Positions 1-6,527 of a stretch of DNA of 13,755 nucleotides are shown here, in pieces. The notes under the pieces were generated by a model that worked only from the letters and a program-made list of their open reading frames with translations, had not been told where the DNA came from and made no database searches. Position numbers and translations under genes: made by a program. The stretch spans positions 1-13,755 of the forward strand of contig DASTIC010000307.1 in assembly GCA_035717845.1 (NCBI GenBank), read 5' to 3'. Numbering within the stretch: position 1 is the first letter of the stretch; every line of letters begins with the position of its first letter. This DNA is from DASSUW01 sp035717845. GTDB taxonomy: Bacteria; Actinomycetota; Thermoleophilia; Solirubrobacterales; Solirubrobacteraceae.

Positions 1-92
1 CCGAGGAGGCGCTCCAGAAGCTCACCGACGAGAAGGTCAAGGAGCTCGACGCGGTCCTCAAGGCCAAGGAAGAAGAGATCCTCGAGGTGTGA
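1..92 (+). CDS. frr: Ribosome recycling factor, C-terminal end (partial)
   Basis: Only the last 29 codons are present, read in the frame starting at base 3 and ending in TGA at 90-92; the 5' part lies outside the window. The visible peptide is a charged amphipathic helix with the pattern LTDEKVKELD followed by LKAKEEEILEV. This matches the C-terminal helix of ribosome recycling factor, which normally ends in a KE-x-E-I-x-EV motif. RRF works with EF-G to split the post-termination ribosome. The identification rests on this short tail plus position: frr directly upstream of uppS and cdsA is a widespread bacterial order. The stop overlaps the uppS start as GTGA, so the two are probably translationally coupled. 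Confidence 0.85.
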   Translation, partial: EEALQKLTDEKVKELDAVLKAKEEEILEV

Positions 93-751
93 GCGCCTCG
101 TACGTCGCCATCATCACGGATGGCAACGGACGCTGGGCCCGGCAGCGGGGCCTGCCCGTCGAAGAGGGACACCGGGCGGGGGCCGACACGGTCAAGGCCC
201 GCCTCCGTGACGCCGTCGACCTCGGCGTGCGGGAGCTGACCGTGTACTCGTTCTCGACCGAGAACTGGTCGCGTGCGCCGGAGGAGGTCGCGGCGCTGAT
301 GGCGATGTTCTCCGAGCGCATCCTCGCCGAGACCCCCGAGCTCGACGAGGAGGGAGTCCGGATGCGGTTCATCGGTCGCCGCGAGGGCGTGGCCGCGGAG
401 CTGCTCGAGCAGATGGGCTGGGCGGAGGAGAAGACCGCCGCCAACGACCGCATCACGCTCTTCGTGGCCTTCAACTACGGCGGCCGGGCGGAGATCGTCG
501 ACGCCGCGCGCTCGTTCGACGGCACCTCCGAGGAGGAGTTCCGGCGCCACCTCTACGCGCCGGAGATGCACGACCCGGACCTCATCATCCGCACGAGCGG
601 CGAGCAGCGGCTGTCGAACTACCTGTTGTGGCAGTCGGCGTACTCGGAGCTGCACTTCACGGAGGTGCTGTGGCCCGACTTCTCGCGCGAGGACCTCGAG
701 GCGGCGCTCGGCGAGTTCGAGGTGCGCCGGCGCCGGTTCGGCGGCCGATGA
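89..751 (+). CDS. uppS: Isoprenyl (undecaprenyl) diphosphate synthase, cis-prenyltransferase
   Basis: A 220-residue cis-prenyltransferase that condenses isopentenyl diphosphate onto an allylic diphosphate to make the polyprenyl carrier of cell-wall synthesis. The diphosphate-binding motif DGNGRWA is at residues 11-17 with catalytic Asp11. FSTENW (55-60) and the IPP-binding signature RTSGEQRLSN (168-177) followed by WQSAYSELHF are intact. Residue 10 is Thr where Met is usual (IIMDGN). The protein lacks the roughly 15-20 residue N-terminal helix of E. coli UppS. The GTG start at 89 is chosen because it is the only start before the DGN motif and makes a GTGA overlap with the frr stop. Its own stop overlaps the cdsA ATG. 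Chain length of the product cannot be told from sequence. Confidence 0.95.
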   Translation: MSASYVAIITDGNGRWARQRGLPVEEGHRAGADTVKARLRDAVDLGVRELTVYSFSTENWSRAPEEVAALMAMFSERILAETPELDEEGVRMRFIGRREGVAAELLEQMGWAEEKTAANDRITLFVAFNYGGRAEIVDAARSFDGTSEEEFRRHLYAPEMHDPDLIIRTSGEQRLSNYLLWQSAYSELHFTEVLWPDFSREDLEAALGEFEVRRRRFGGR

Positions 752-1581
752 GCACGCGACGGACGCGGCCGCGCCGCCGCGGGGTGGGCGGCGACCTCGG
801 GCGGCGCGTTCTCGTGGCCATCCCGGCGATCGCCTACGCGATCGCGATCATCGTGGCCGGCGGGTGGATCTTCGCGGCCGGCATCCTCGTGCTCGGCTTC
901 GTCTGCCTGCACGAGCTGTTCCGGATGTACGAGGCCGTGCGCCCGGTCAAGCTCGCCGGCTTCCTGGCGCTCACCGGGTTCGCCGTCGCGGCGCTCGAGG
1001 GCAGCGAGCGGCAGGTGCTGCTCGCGGCCGTGGCCTCGCTGCCGCTGATCTTCCTGCTCGGCCTCGTGGCGCCGCGGCGGGAGGGCGCCACCCTGACCGA
1101 GGGGATCGCGATCACGCTGCTCGGCACGTTCTGGGTCGGGATGGCGGTCGCCCACGCGATCCTCTTGCGCGAGCTCGACCACGGCGACGGCATCGTCGTC
1201 GACGTGCTCGTCGGCACGTTCCTGGGCGACACGGGCGCGTACCTCGGCGGCCGCTGGTTCGGCACGCACCGGCTGTCGCCGCGGATCTCGCCCAACAAGA
1301 CCGTCGAGGGGCTCGTGATCGGGTTCTTCACGGCCGTGCTCTTCACGTGGGCGGCCGGGCTCTACCAGGACTGGCTGACCCACGGCGAGGCGCTGATCCT
1401 CGGCGCGGCGGTGGGCGTGGTCGCGCCGCTCGGCGACCTGATGGAGTCGGCGGTCAAGCGTGACGCGGGCACGAAGGACGCGGGCGCGCTGTTCGGCGCA
1501 CACGGGGGCGCCCTCGATCGCCTCGACGCGGCATTCTTCTCGCTCGTCACCGGGTACTACGTCTGGCTGGCGCTCCTATGA
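748..1581 (+). CDS. cdsA: Phosphatidate cytidylyltransferase (CDP-diacylglycerol synthase)
   Basis: A 277-residue polytopic membrane enzyme that makes CDP-diacylglycerol from phosphatidate and CTP, the precursor of all phospholipid head-group reactions. After a short Arg-rich N terminus there are several hydrophobic segments. Near the C terminus is the family signature, with ESAVKRDAGTKDAG followed by HGGALDRLD. It matches the S-x-x-KR-x4-KD...HGG-x-x-DR-x-D pattern expected for CdsA and carries the metal-binding acidic residues. The start is ATG 748, overlapping the uppS stop as ATGA; the open frame extends upstream but would run inside uppS. The stop overlaps the next gene, again as ATGA. 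Its product is the substrate expected for the PgsA-type enzyme encoded at 8852-9532. Confidence 0.95.
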   Translation: MSTRRTRPRRRGVGGDLGRRVLVAIPAIAYAIAIIVAGGWIFAAGILVLGFVCLHELFRMYEAVRPVKLAGFLALTGFAVAALEGSERQVLLAAVASLPLIFLLGLVAPRREGATLTEGIAITLLGTFWVGMAVAHAILLRELDHGDGIVVDVLVGTFLGDTGAYLGGRWFGTHRLSPRISPNKTVEGLVIGFFTAVLFTWAAGLYQDWLTHGEALILGAAVGVVAPLGDLMESAVKRDAGTKDAGALFGAHGGALDRLDAAFFSLVTGYYVWLALL

Positions 1582-2030
1582 CCGACGACAAGGACCGCAC
1601 CGAGCGGCAGATGGCCGAGTTGCTCCAGGAGCTGCGCGTCGCGCTGCCCGGCGTGCAGATCCTGTTCGCCTTCCTGCTCACCGTGCCGTTCGCCCAGGGC
1701 TTCGCGCGCGTCACGAGCTTCCAGAAGAACCTGTTCTTCGCGGTGCTGCTGACCACGGCCGCCTCGACCGTCTTCCTGATCGCGCCGACGGCGACCCACC
1801 GGCTGCGCTTCCACAAGAGCGATCGCCAGTACGTGATCGAGTCCGCCCACCGCCTGATGATCGCCGGCCTCGTGTTCCTCGCGCTGGCCATCATCGGGGC
1901 GCTGGTGCTGATCACCGACTACCTCTTCGGGCTCGGCGGTGCGTGGTACTGGCCGGCGCTCGTGGCGCTTGTGCTCGCGGTGCTCTGGTTCGTCCGGCCC
2001 CTGCTGCGCAGCGAATCATCGGGCCCTTAG
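1578..2030 (+). CDS. DUF6328-type small integral membrane protein
   Basis: A 150-residue protein of unknown function. It opens with a charged stretch, then ELLQELRVALPGVQILFAF, a segment I recognise as typical of the actinobacterial DUF6328 family. About four hydrophobic helices follow, at roughly residues 24-42, 50-65, 90-112 and 118-140. A basic loop with a THRLRFHKSDRQ stretch lies between the second and third. No catalytic motif is visible. It is locked into the operon by an ATGA overlap with cdsA and stops only 26 bp before dxr, suggesting co-expression with envelope lipid and isoprenoid genes, but that is context only. It ends in TAG, unlike most upstream genes, which end in TGA. Confidence 0.8.
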   Translation: MTDDKDRTERQMAELLQELRVALPGVQILFAFLLTVPFAQGFARVTSFQKNLFFAVLLTTAASTVFLIAPTATHRLRFHKSDRQYVIESAHRLMIAGLVFLALAIIGALVLITDYLFGLGGAWYWPALVALVLAVLWFVRPLLRSESSGP

Positions 2031-2057
2031 GGAGGCGTTGCCACAATGAGTCGCTGA
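2031..2057 (+). promoter_or_regulatory. Shine-Dalgarno plus three-codon micro-ORF upstream of dxr
   Basis: GGAGG at 2031-2035 lies 10 nt before an ATG at 2046, which opens ATG AGT CGC TGA. Its stop (2055-2057) overlaps the dxr start as TGATG. The same GGAGG is 21 nt from the dxr ATG, too far for normal initiation there. The arrangement suggests that ribosomes load on the micro-ORF and re-initiate at dxr. The layout is seen directly; the function is inferred. Confidence 0.4.
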
Positions 2058-3208
2058 TGAAGCGGCTCCTCATCCTCGGCTCGACCGGGTCGATCGGTAC
2101 ACAGGCGCTCGACGTGGTCGCCCGCGCGGGCGACGAGTTCGAGGTCGTCGGGCTGTCGGCCGGCACCGACCACGACTCGCTGGTCGCGCAGGCGCGCGCC
2201 CACGGCGTGCGCCGGATCGCGCTGTCGGACGAGCCCGCCGGCGCGCGGGCCAGCGAGGCGTGGACCGACGGCGAGGTGCTCGCGGGCCCCGAGGGCCTGG
2301 TCGAGCTCGTCGCGGGCTCGGACGCCGACCTCGTCCTCAACGCGATCGTCGGCTCGGCGGGGCTCGGCCCCACGATCGTGGCGCTGACCGAGGGGATCGA
2401 CCTCGCGCTCGCCAACAAGGAGTCGCTGGTGGTCGGGGGCGAGCTGGTGACCGCGCTGGCCGAGGCCACCGGCGCCCAGATCATCCCCGTCGACTCCGAG
2501 CACTCGGCGCTGCACCAGCTGATCGCCGGCGAGCGGGCCGGCACGATCGACCGCCTGACGCTGACGGCCTCGGGCGGCCCGTTCCGCGGCCGCTCGCGCG
2601 CCGAGCTCGAGGACGTGACCGTCGAGGAGGCGCTCCGGCACCCGACGTGGGCGATGGGCGGCAAGATCACGGTCGACTCGGCGACGCTGATGAACAAGGG
2701 CCTCGAGGTGATCGAGGCCCACCACCTGTTCGGCACCCCCTACGAGGACATCGACATCGTGGTGCACCCGCAGTCGATCGTCCACGCGATGGTCTCGCTC
2801 TGCGACGGCGCCTCGCTCGCCCACCTCGGCTACCCCGACATGCGGGTGCCGATCGCCTACGCGCTGCACCATCCCGAGCGGGTCGAGGTGCCGGTGCGGC
2901 GGCTCGACCTGGCCGAGCTCGGTTCGCTGAGCTTCGAGGCGCCGGACGAGACGGCGTTCCCGGCGCTGCGCCTGGCCCGCGAAGCCGCGATCGCCGGGGG
3001 CACCGGACCGTGCGTGCTCAACGCCGCCAACGAGGTCGCCGTGCACGCGTTCCTCGGCGGGCGGCTCGGCTTCATGGGCATCCCGGCGGTGATCGAGACG
3101 ACGCTCGAACGGGTGGGCGCCGAGCGCGTGCACGGGTTCGACTCGCTCTACCGGGCCGACGCGCAGGCGCGCGACGTGGCAGGGGAGCTCGTAGCGGTGC
3201 ACGCATGA
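2057..3208 (+). CDS. dxr: 1-deoxy-D-xylulose 5-phosphate reductoisomerase
   Basis: A 383-residue enzyme of the MEP isoprenoid pathway: NADPH-dependent rearrangement and reduction of DXP to 2-C-methyl-D-erythritol 4-phosphate. The N-terminal dinucleotide-binding loop reads ILGSTGSIGTQALDVV. The NKESLVVGG stretch, the metal-binding IPVDSEHSAL segment, SGGPFRG, HPTWAMGGKITVDSATLMNK and the NAANEVAV region near the C terminus are all intact, so the enzyme should be functional. ATG 2057 is chosen because the dinucleotide loop begins within eight residues and there is no in-frame ATG or GTG between it and the upstream stop codon region. Its TGA overlaps the rseP ATG (ATGA). Together with ispG at 5111 it gives two MEP-pathway steps in this window, with UppS as a downstream consumer of IPP. 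Confidence 0.97.
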   Translation: MKRLLILGSTGSIGTQALDVVARAGDEFEVVGLSAGTDHDSLVAQARAHGVRRIALSDEPAGARASEAWTDGEVLAGPEGLVELVAGSDADLVLNAIVGSAGLGPTIVALTEGIDLALANKESLVVGGELVTALAEATGAQIIPVDSEHSALHQLIAGERAGTIDRLTLTASGGPFRGRSRAELEDVTVEEALRHPTWAMGGKITVDSATLMNKGLEVIEAHHLFGTPYEDIDIVVHPQSIVHAMVSLCDGASLAHLGYPDMRVPIAYALHHPERVEVPVRRLDLAELGSLSFEAPDETAFPALRLAREAAIAGGTGPCVLNAANEVAVHAFLGGRLGFMGIPAVIETTLERVGAERVHGFDSLYRADAQARDVAGELVAVHA

Positions 3209-4275
3209 GCTTCCTGCTCGCCTTCCTCGGCTTCGCGCTGCTGATCATCCTCCACGAGGCCGGCCACTTCGCGGCCGCCAAGGCGGTCGGCATGCGCGTC
3301 GAGCGCTTCTCGCTCTTCTTCCCGCCGCTGCTCGCGCGCAAGAAGCGCGGCGAGACCGAGTACGCGATCGGGGCGATCCCGCTCGGCGGCTACGTGAAGA
3401 TCACCGGCATGAACCCGGCGGAGGACATCCCGCCGGTGGTCGCCCACCGCGCCTACTACCGCCAGCCGGTATGGAAGCGGATCGTCGTCATCGCCGCCGG
3501 CCCGGCGGTCAACATCGTGCTCGCGTTCCTGATCCTGTGGGTGCTGATCTGGGCCAACGGCATCGGCGAGCCCACCAACCGGATCGTCCAGATCAACGGG
3601 CCGCCGGCCCGCGGTGAGCTGGCGCTGGGAGACCGGATCGTCGCCGTTGACGGCGTGCGCGGCGACTTCGAGGCGCTGAAGGCGCGGATCGCCTCCCACC
3701 GCTGCGCGGGCGAGGAGGTCGACGGCTGCGAAGCCACCACGCCGGCGAGGATGACGGTCTCGCTGCGGGGACAGGAGCGCACCGTGAGCCTGAAGCCGGT
3801 CTACGACGACGGGCGGGACGACATGCTCGTCGGCTTCGGCGTCGGCTCGGTGCCGCGCCCGGTGGGGCCGGTCGACGCCGCCGGGCATTCGGTCTCGGAG
3901 CTGTGGTTCTTCACGACCAAGACGGTGGAGACGATCGCCGGCGTGTTCGAGGCCGACAAGCGCGAGGACATCTCCGGCGTCGTCGGCTCCTATGAGGTCA
4001 CGCGGCAGACGATCGAGCTGAGCGTCGAGCGCGCCTTCTTCCTGCTGGCGATCATCTCGCTGTCGCTGGGCGTCATCAACCTGTTTCCGTTCCTGCCGCT
4101 TGACGGCGGGCACATCTTCTGGGCCGTGGCCGAGAAGGTCCGGGGCCGCGCGATCCCGTTCAGCGTCATGGAGCGCGCCGGCTTCGTCGGCTTCGTGCTC
4201 GTGATCGCGCTGTTCATGATCGGCCTGACGAACGACGTCGGGCGGCTCACCGGCGAAGGCTTCGGCGTCAGGTAG
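3205..4275 (+). CDS. rseP: RseP/Rip1-type site-2 intramembrane zinc metalloprotease (M50)
   Basis: A 356-residue membrane protease. Zinc ligands are in HEAGH (residues 17-21) inside the first transmembrane helix and in the LDGGH motif (299-303) of the C-terminal helix pair. GGYVKITGM (61-69) follows the first helix as in the family. A second helix spans about 93-116, a PDZ domain about 120-205, and the last helix about 325-345. These proteases cleave anti-sigma factors and other single-pass membrane proteins within the bilayer; the substrate here is unknown. The PDZ region has a Cys-containing insert (C167, C175). The start overlaps the dxr stop (ATGA), matching the usual actinobacterial dxr-rip1-ispG order. 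The 3' end overlaps a convergent sulfotransferase gene by 8 bp. Confidence 0.95.
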   Translation: MSFLLAFLGFALLIILHEAGHFAAAKAVGMRVERFSLFFPPLLARKKRGETEYAIGAIPLGGYVKITGMNPAEDIPPVVAHRAYYRQPVWKRIVVIAAGPAVNIVLAFLILWVLIWANGIGEPTNRIVQINGPPARGELALGDRIVAVDGVRGDFEALKARIASHRCAGEEVDGCEATTPARMTVSLRGQERTVSLKPVYDDGRDDMLVGFGVGSVPRPVGPVDAAGHSVSELWFFTTKTVETIAGVFEADKREDISGVVGSYEVTRQTIELSVERAFFLLAIISLSLGVINLFPFLPLDGGHIFWAVAEKVRGRAIPFSVMERAGFVGFVLVIALFMIGLTNDVGRLTGEGFGVR

Positions 4276-5095
4276 GCAGGTAGCCCCAGGCGGCCGCGAT
4301 CGGCCGCAGCAGCGGCGGCACGTCGCTCTCCGGCGGCGGTGGTGGCGGCGGCTGGACCTGGCCGGACTTCAGCTTGTCGTTCCAGTCGCCGATCCCGCGG
4401 CGGAAGCGGCCGTGGTCGCCCTCGCCGTACTCGACCATCCCCGGCTCCCAGGCGACGCCGAGGAACTCGCACAGCCGCTTTGTCTCGGCCGCCGGGTCGC
4501 TCGCCACGTCCTCGTAGCGCACGGTCAGCCCTTCGAGGCTCGTGCGCGCCTTCTCGACGGCCTCGCAGTAGCGCAGGACGCGGGCCGCGTTGGCGTCGGC
4601 GTCGAAGGTGCCCACCTTCGCACGCGAGCGCACGATCGCCACCGGGTGGCGCAGCAGGAAGATGAACCGCGCGTCGGGCCAGCACTCGCGGATGCGGTCG
4701 ACGATGAACACGTCGCTGGGCGTCTTGTTGACGAGGATCCGCTTGCCGCTGCGCTCGAGCTGCCGGTGCAGCAGGCGGTCCCACAGCAGGTACGTGAGCT
4801 GCGCCGGGTCGAGGTCCATCTCGTGCAGCGCCCACTCGGTGTTGTGGTGGCGGGTCCTGACCCAGATGTTGCGCAGGTGCAGCTCGTGCGGGGCGTGGAT
4901 CTGCGAATGCGTGTTCAGGAGCACGCGCAGGAGCGTCGACCCGGAGCGCACGCTGGAGAGGACGAACGCGGGAGCGGTCAGGAGCCGGTCGCCGGTGACC
5001 GGCGGGCCGGTGCGCGGGGGCGGCGACGCCAGCCGGTCGCGCACCGTGGCAGGGAGGGCTGCGTTGACCCGGCGCTTCAGGGACACCCGGGCCAT
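4268..5095 (-). CDS. PAPS-dependent sulfotransferase family protein
   Basis: A 275-residue protein with the two PAPS-binding signatures of the sulfotransferase superfamily. The 5'-phosphosulfate loop is FVLSSVRSGSTLLRVLL (residues 44-60). The 3'-phosphate-binding stretch is FLLRHPVAIVRS (146-157), with Arg149 and Ser157 in the expected places. VRYEDVASDP (192-201) is also typical. It probably moves sulfate from PAPS to a carbohydrate, lipid or small-molecule hydroxyl; the substrate cannot be read. Near the C terminus are seven prolines in a row (249-255). ATG at 5095 is chosen because extending upstream would run through ispG. No Shine-Dalgarno is visible. It lies antisense between rseP and ispG, its stop inside the rseP end and its start only 15 bp from the ispG start. 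Confidence 0.85.
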   Translation of the reverse strand: MARVSLKRRVNAALPATVRDRLASPPPRTGPPVTGDRLLTAPAFVLSSVRSGSTLLRVLLNTHSQIHAPHELHLRNIWVRTRHHNTEWALHEMDLDPAQLTYLLWDRLLHRQLERSGKRILVNKTPSDVFIVDRIRECWPDARFIFLLRHPVAIVRSRAKVGTFDADANAARVLRYCEAVEKARTSLEGLTVRYEDVASDPAAETKRLCEFLGVAWEPGMVEYGEGDHGRFRRGIGDWNDKLKSGQVQPPPPPPPESDVPPLLRPIAAAWGYLPT

Positions 5096-5097
5096 CC

Positions 5098-5103
5098 TAG
5101 ACT
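5098..5103 (+). promoter_or_regulatory. Candidate -10 element of ispG (leaderless transcript)
   Basis: TAGACT fits the actinobacterial TANNNT -10 core and sits exactly 7 nt before the ispG ATG at 5111, so transcription would start at or next to the start codon. There is no Shine-Dalgarno sequence in the 15-bp gap. No convincing -35 is seen (a TTGACC at 5064-5069 is too far away at 28 bp). The same spacing recurs at 9542-9555. Confidence 0.5.
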
Positions 5104-5110
5104 GGACCGT

Positions 5111-6370
5111 ATGGCTTCTGAGCGGTCCGTGAGCGTCGGCGGCGTGCAGATCGGCGGCGGCGCCCCCGTCGTCGTCCAGACGATGACGAAGACAGAGACC
5201 GCGAACCTCGGCGCGACGATGGAGCAGATCCGCAAGGTGGCGGACGCCGGAGCGGACGTCGTGCGCGTGGCCGTGCCGCGCGACAAGGACGTCGAGGCAC
5301 TGAAGACGATCGTCGTCGAGTCCCCGATCCCGGTGATCGCCGACATCCATTTCAACCACACGCTGGCGCTGAAGGCGATCGACGCCGGGGCCCACTGCAT
5401 CCGGCTGAACCCGGGCAACATCGGCGGGCCCGAGAAGGTCGCCGAGGTCGCCGACCGGGCGCGCGCGGCCGGCACACCGATGCGCATCGGCGTCAACTCG
5501 GGCTCGCTCCCCAAGCACCTGCATGAGCTCGAGCGTGAGAACCCGGTCGAGGCGCTGGTCAGCGCCGCGGTCGAGTTCGTGGGGCTGATGGAGCGCCTGC
5601 GGTTCGAGGACTTCAAGGTCTCGATCAAGTCGACCAACGTGCCGTACACGATCGCCGCCAACCGGCTGCTCTCCGAGCGCATCCCGTACCCGCTGCACCT
5701 CGGGATCACCGAGGCCGGCACGAAGTGGTCGGGATCGTTGAAGTCGGCGGTCGGCCTGGGCACGCTGCTGGCCGACGGGATCGGCGACACGATCCGCATC
5801 TCGCTCTCGACCTTCCATGCCGAGGAGGAGGTCAAGGTCGCCTGGGAGATCCTCAAGGCGCTGAAGCTCCGCGAGCGCGGGCCGGTCCTGATCGCGTGCC
5901 CCACCTGCGGCCGCCTCCAGTTCGACATGGACACGGTGGTGGCCGACATCGAGCGCCGGCTCGAGGCCTACGAGGACCCGATCGAGGTCGCGGTGCTCGG
6001 CTGCGCGGTGAACGGCATCGGCGAGGCCTCGCACGCCGACTTCGGGATCACCGGAGCCAAGAACGAGGGCCTGATCTTCTCCCGCGGCAAGCCGTTGAAG
6101 AAGGTGCCGCAGGAGCGTCTCGTCGACGAGCTGTTCATCGAGATCGACAAGTACGCCAAGACGCGGCGGATCGACGTCGACGCCGGCGAGCAGGCGCTCG
6201 GCGCCGAGTGGCTCCAGCGCATCGAGGACGAGAACGCCGGCGAGCTGACGCCCGAGCGGCTCGCCAAGCTCGAGGCCGAGAAGGCCCGCGCGGACGCCGA
6301 CGCGATGGACGACGTGCTGCTCGACGAATCGGCGTCACCGACCGCCGGGCGCCGCTTCACGCGGGCCTGA
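5111..6370 (+). CDS. ispG: 4-hydroxy-3-methylbut-2-en-1-yl diphosphate synthase (IspG/GcpE)
   Basis: A 419-residue [4Fe-4S] enzyme of the MEP pathway that reductively opens MEcPP to HMBPP. The N-terminal TIM barrel begins with VGGVQIGGGAPVVVQTMT and contains IADIHFN (76-82) and RLNPGNIG (98-105). The C-terminal iron-sulfur domain carries CPTCGR (Cys263, Cys266) and LGCAVNGIGEA (Cys298, Glu305), giving the three cluster cysteines and the glutamate ligand. The motif has Ile303 where Pro is usual (NGPGEA). After about residue 355 there is an extra charged, Ala/Glu-rich tail of about 65 residues that looks partly helical, making the protein longer than the usual 370-390. The ATG start is supported by the -10 element 7 nt upstream. 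It is separated from dxr and rseP by an antisense gene. Confidence 0.95.
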   Translation: MASERSVSVGGVQIGGGAPVVVQTMTKTETANLGATMEQIRKVADAGADVVRVAVPRDKDVEALKTIVVESPIPVIADIHFNHTLALKAIDAGAHCIRLNPGNIGGPEKVAEVADRARAAGTPMRIGVNSGSLPKHLHELERENPVEALVSAAVEFVGLMERLRFEDFKVSIKSTNVPYTIAANRLLSERIPYPLHLGITEAGTKWSGSLKSAVGLGTLLADGIGDTIRISLSTFHAEEEVKVAWEILKALKLRERGPVLIACPTCGRLQFDMDTVVADIERRLEAYEDPIEVAVLGCAVNGIGEASHADFGITGAKNEGLIFSRGKPLKKVPQERLVDELFIEIDKYAKTRRIDVDAGEQALGAEWLQRIEDENAGELTPERLAKLEAEKARADADAMDDVLLDESASPTAGRRFTRA

Positions 6371-6407
6371 GCGAACGTCAACAGCGCATCGAGGGAAACA
6401 CGGGAGG

Positions 6408-6464
6408 GGGTGCATTTCGTCGACCTCACCGCGCTCCGGCTCGTGAAGTCGACGTTATGCACCC
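6408..6464. repeat. Inverted repeat with 17-nt arms between convergent ispG and sodA
   Basis: Left arm GGGTGCATTTCGTCGAC (6408-6424) and right arm GTCGACGTTATGCACCC (6448-6464) are complementary at 15 of 17 positions, with two adjacent T-T mismatches, around a 23-nt spacer. Both arms contain the palindrome GTCGAC. It occupies most of the 157-bp gap between the ispG stop (6370) and the sodA stop (6528). It could be a bidirectional transcription terminator hairpin, but neither side has a clear T tract. A protein-binding or mobile-repeat origin is also possible. The rest of the gap shows nothing I can name. Confidence 0.55.
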
Positions 6465-6527
6465 GCCTCGATCTCGCTCCCGTCAATGCCGCAGTTCAGA
6501 GCGAATGCGGCACAGAGGCGTGACGAA

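Noticed and set aside
2027..3202. Long open frame antisense to dxr (about 390 codons)
   Set aside because: Long antisense frames are common opposite GC-rich genes because of third-position G/C bias. The translation is a low-complexity Arg/Gly/Val/Asp/His mix with no domain, and dxr on the other strand is unmistakable. The same applies to the antisense frames across cdsA, rseP, proS and the FAD oxidase.
4329..4357. GGC/GGT-rich repeat tract as a structural or regulatory repeat
   Set aside because: It simply encodes the seven-proline run near the C terminus of the minus-strand sulfotransferase.
5064..5069. TTGACC as the -35 of ispG
   Set aside because: It is 28 bp from the TAGACT -10 candidate, well beyond the usual 16-19 bp.
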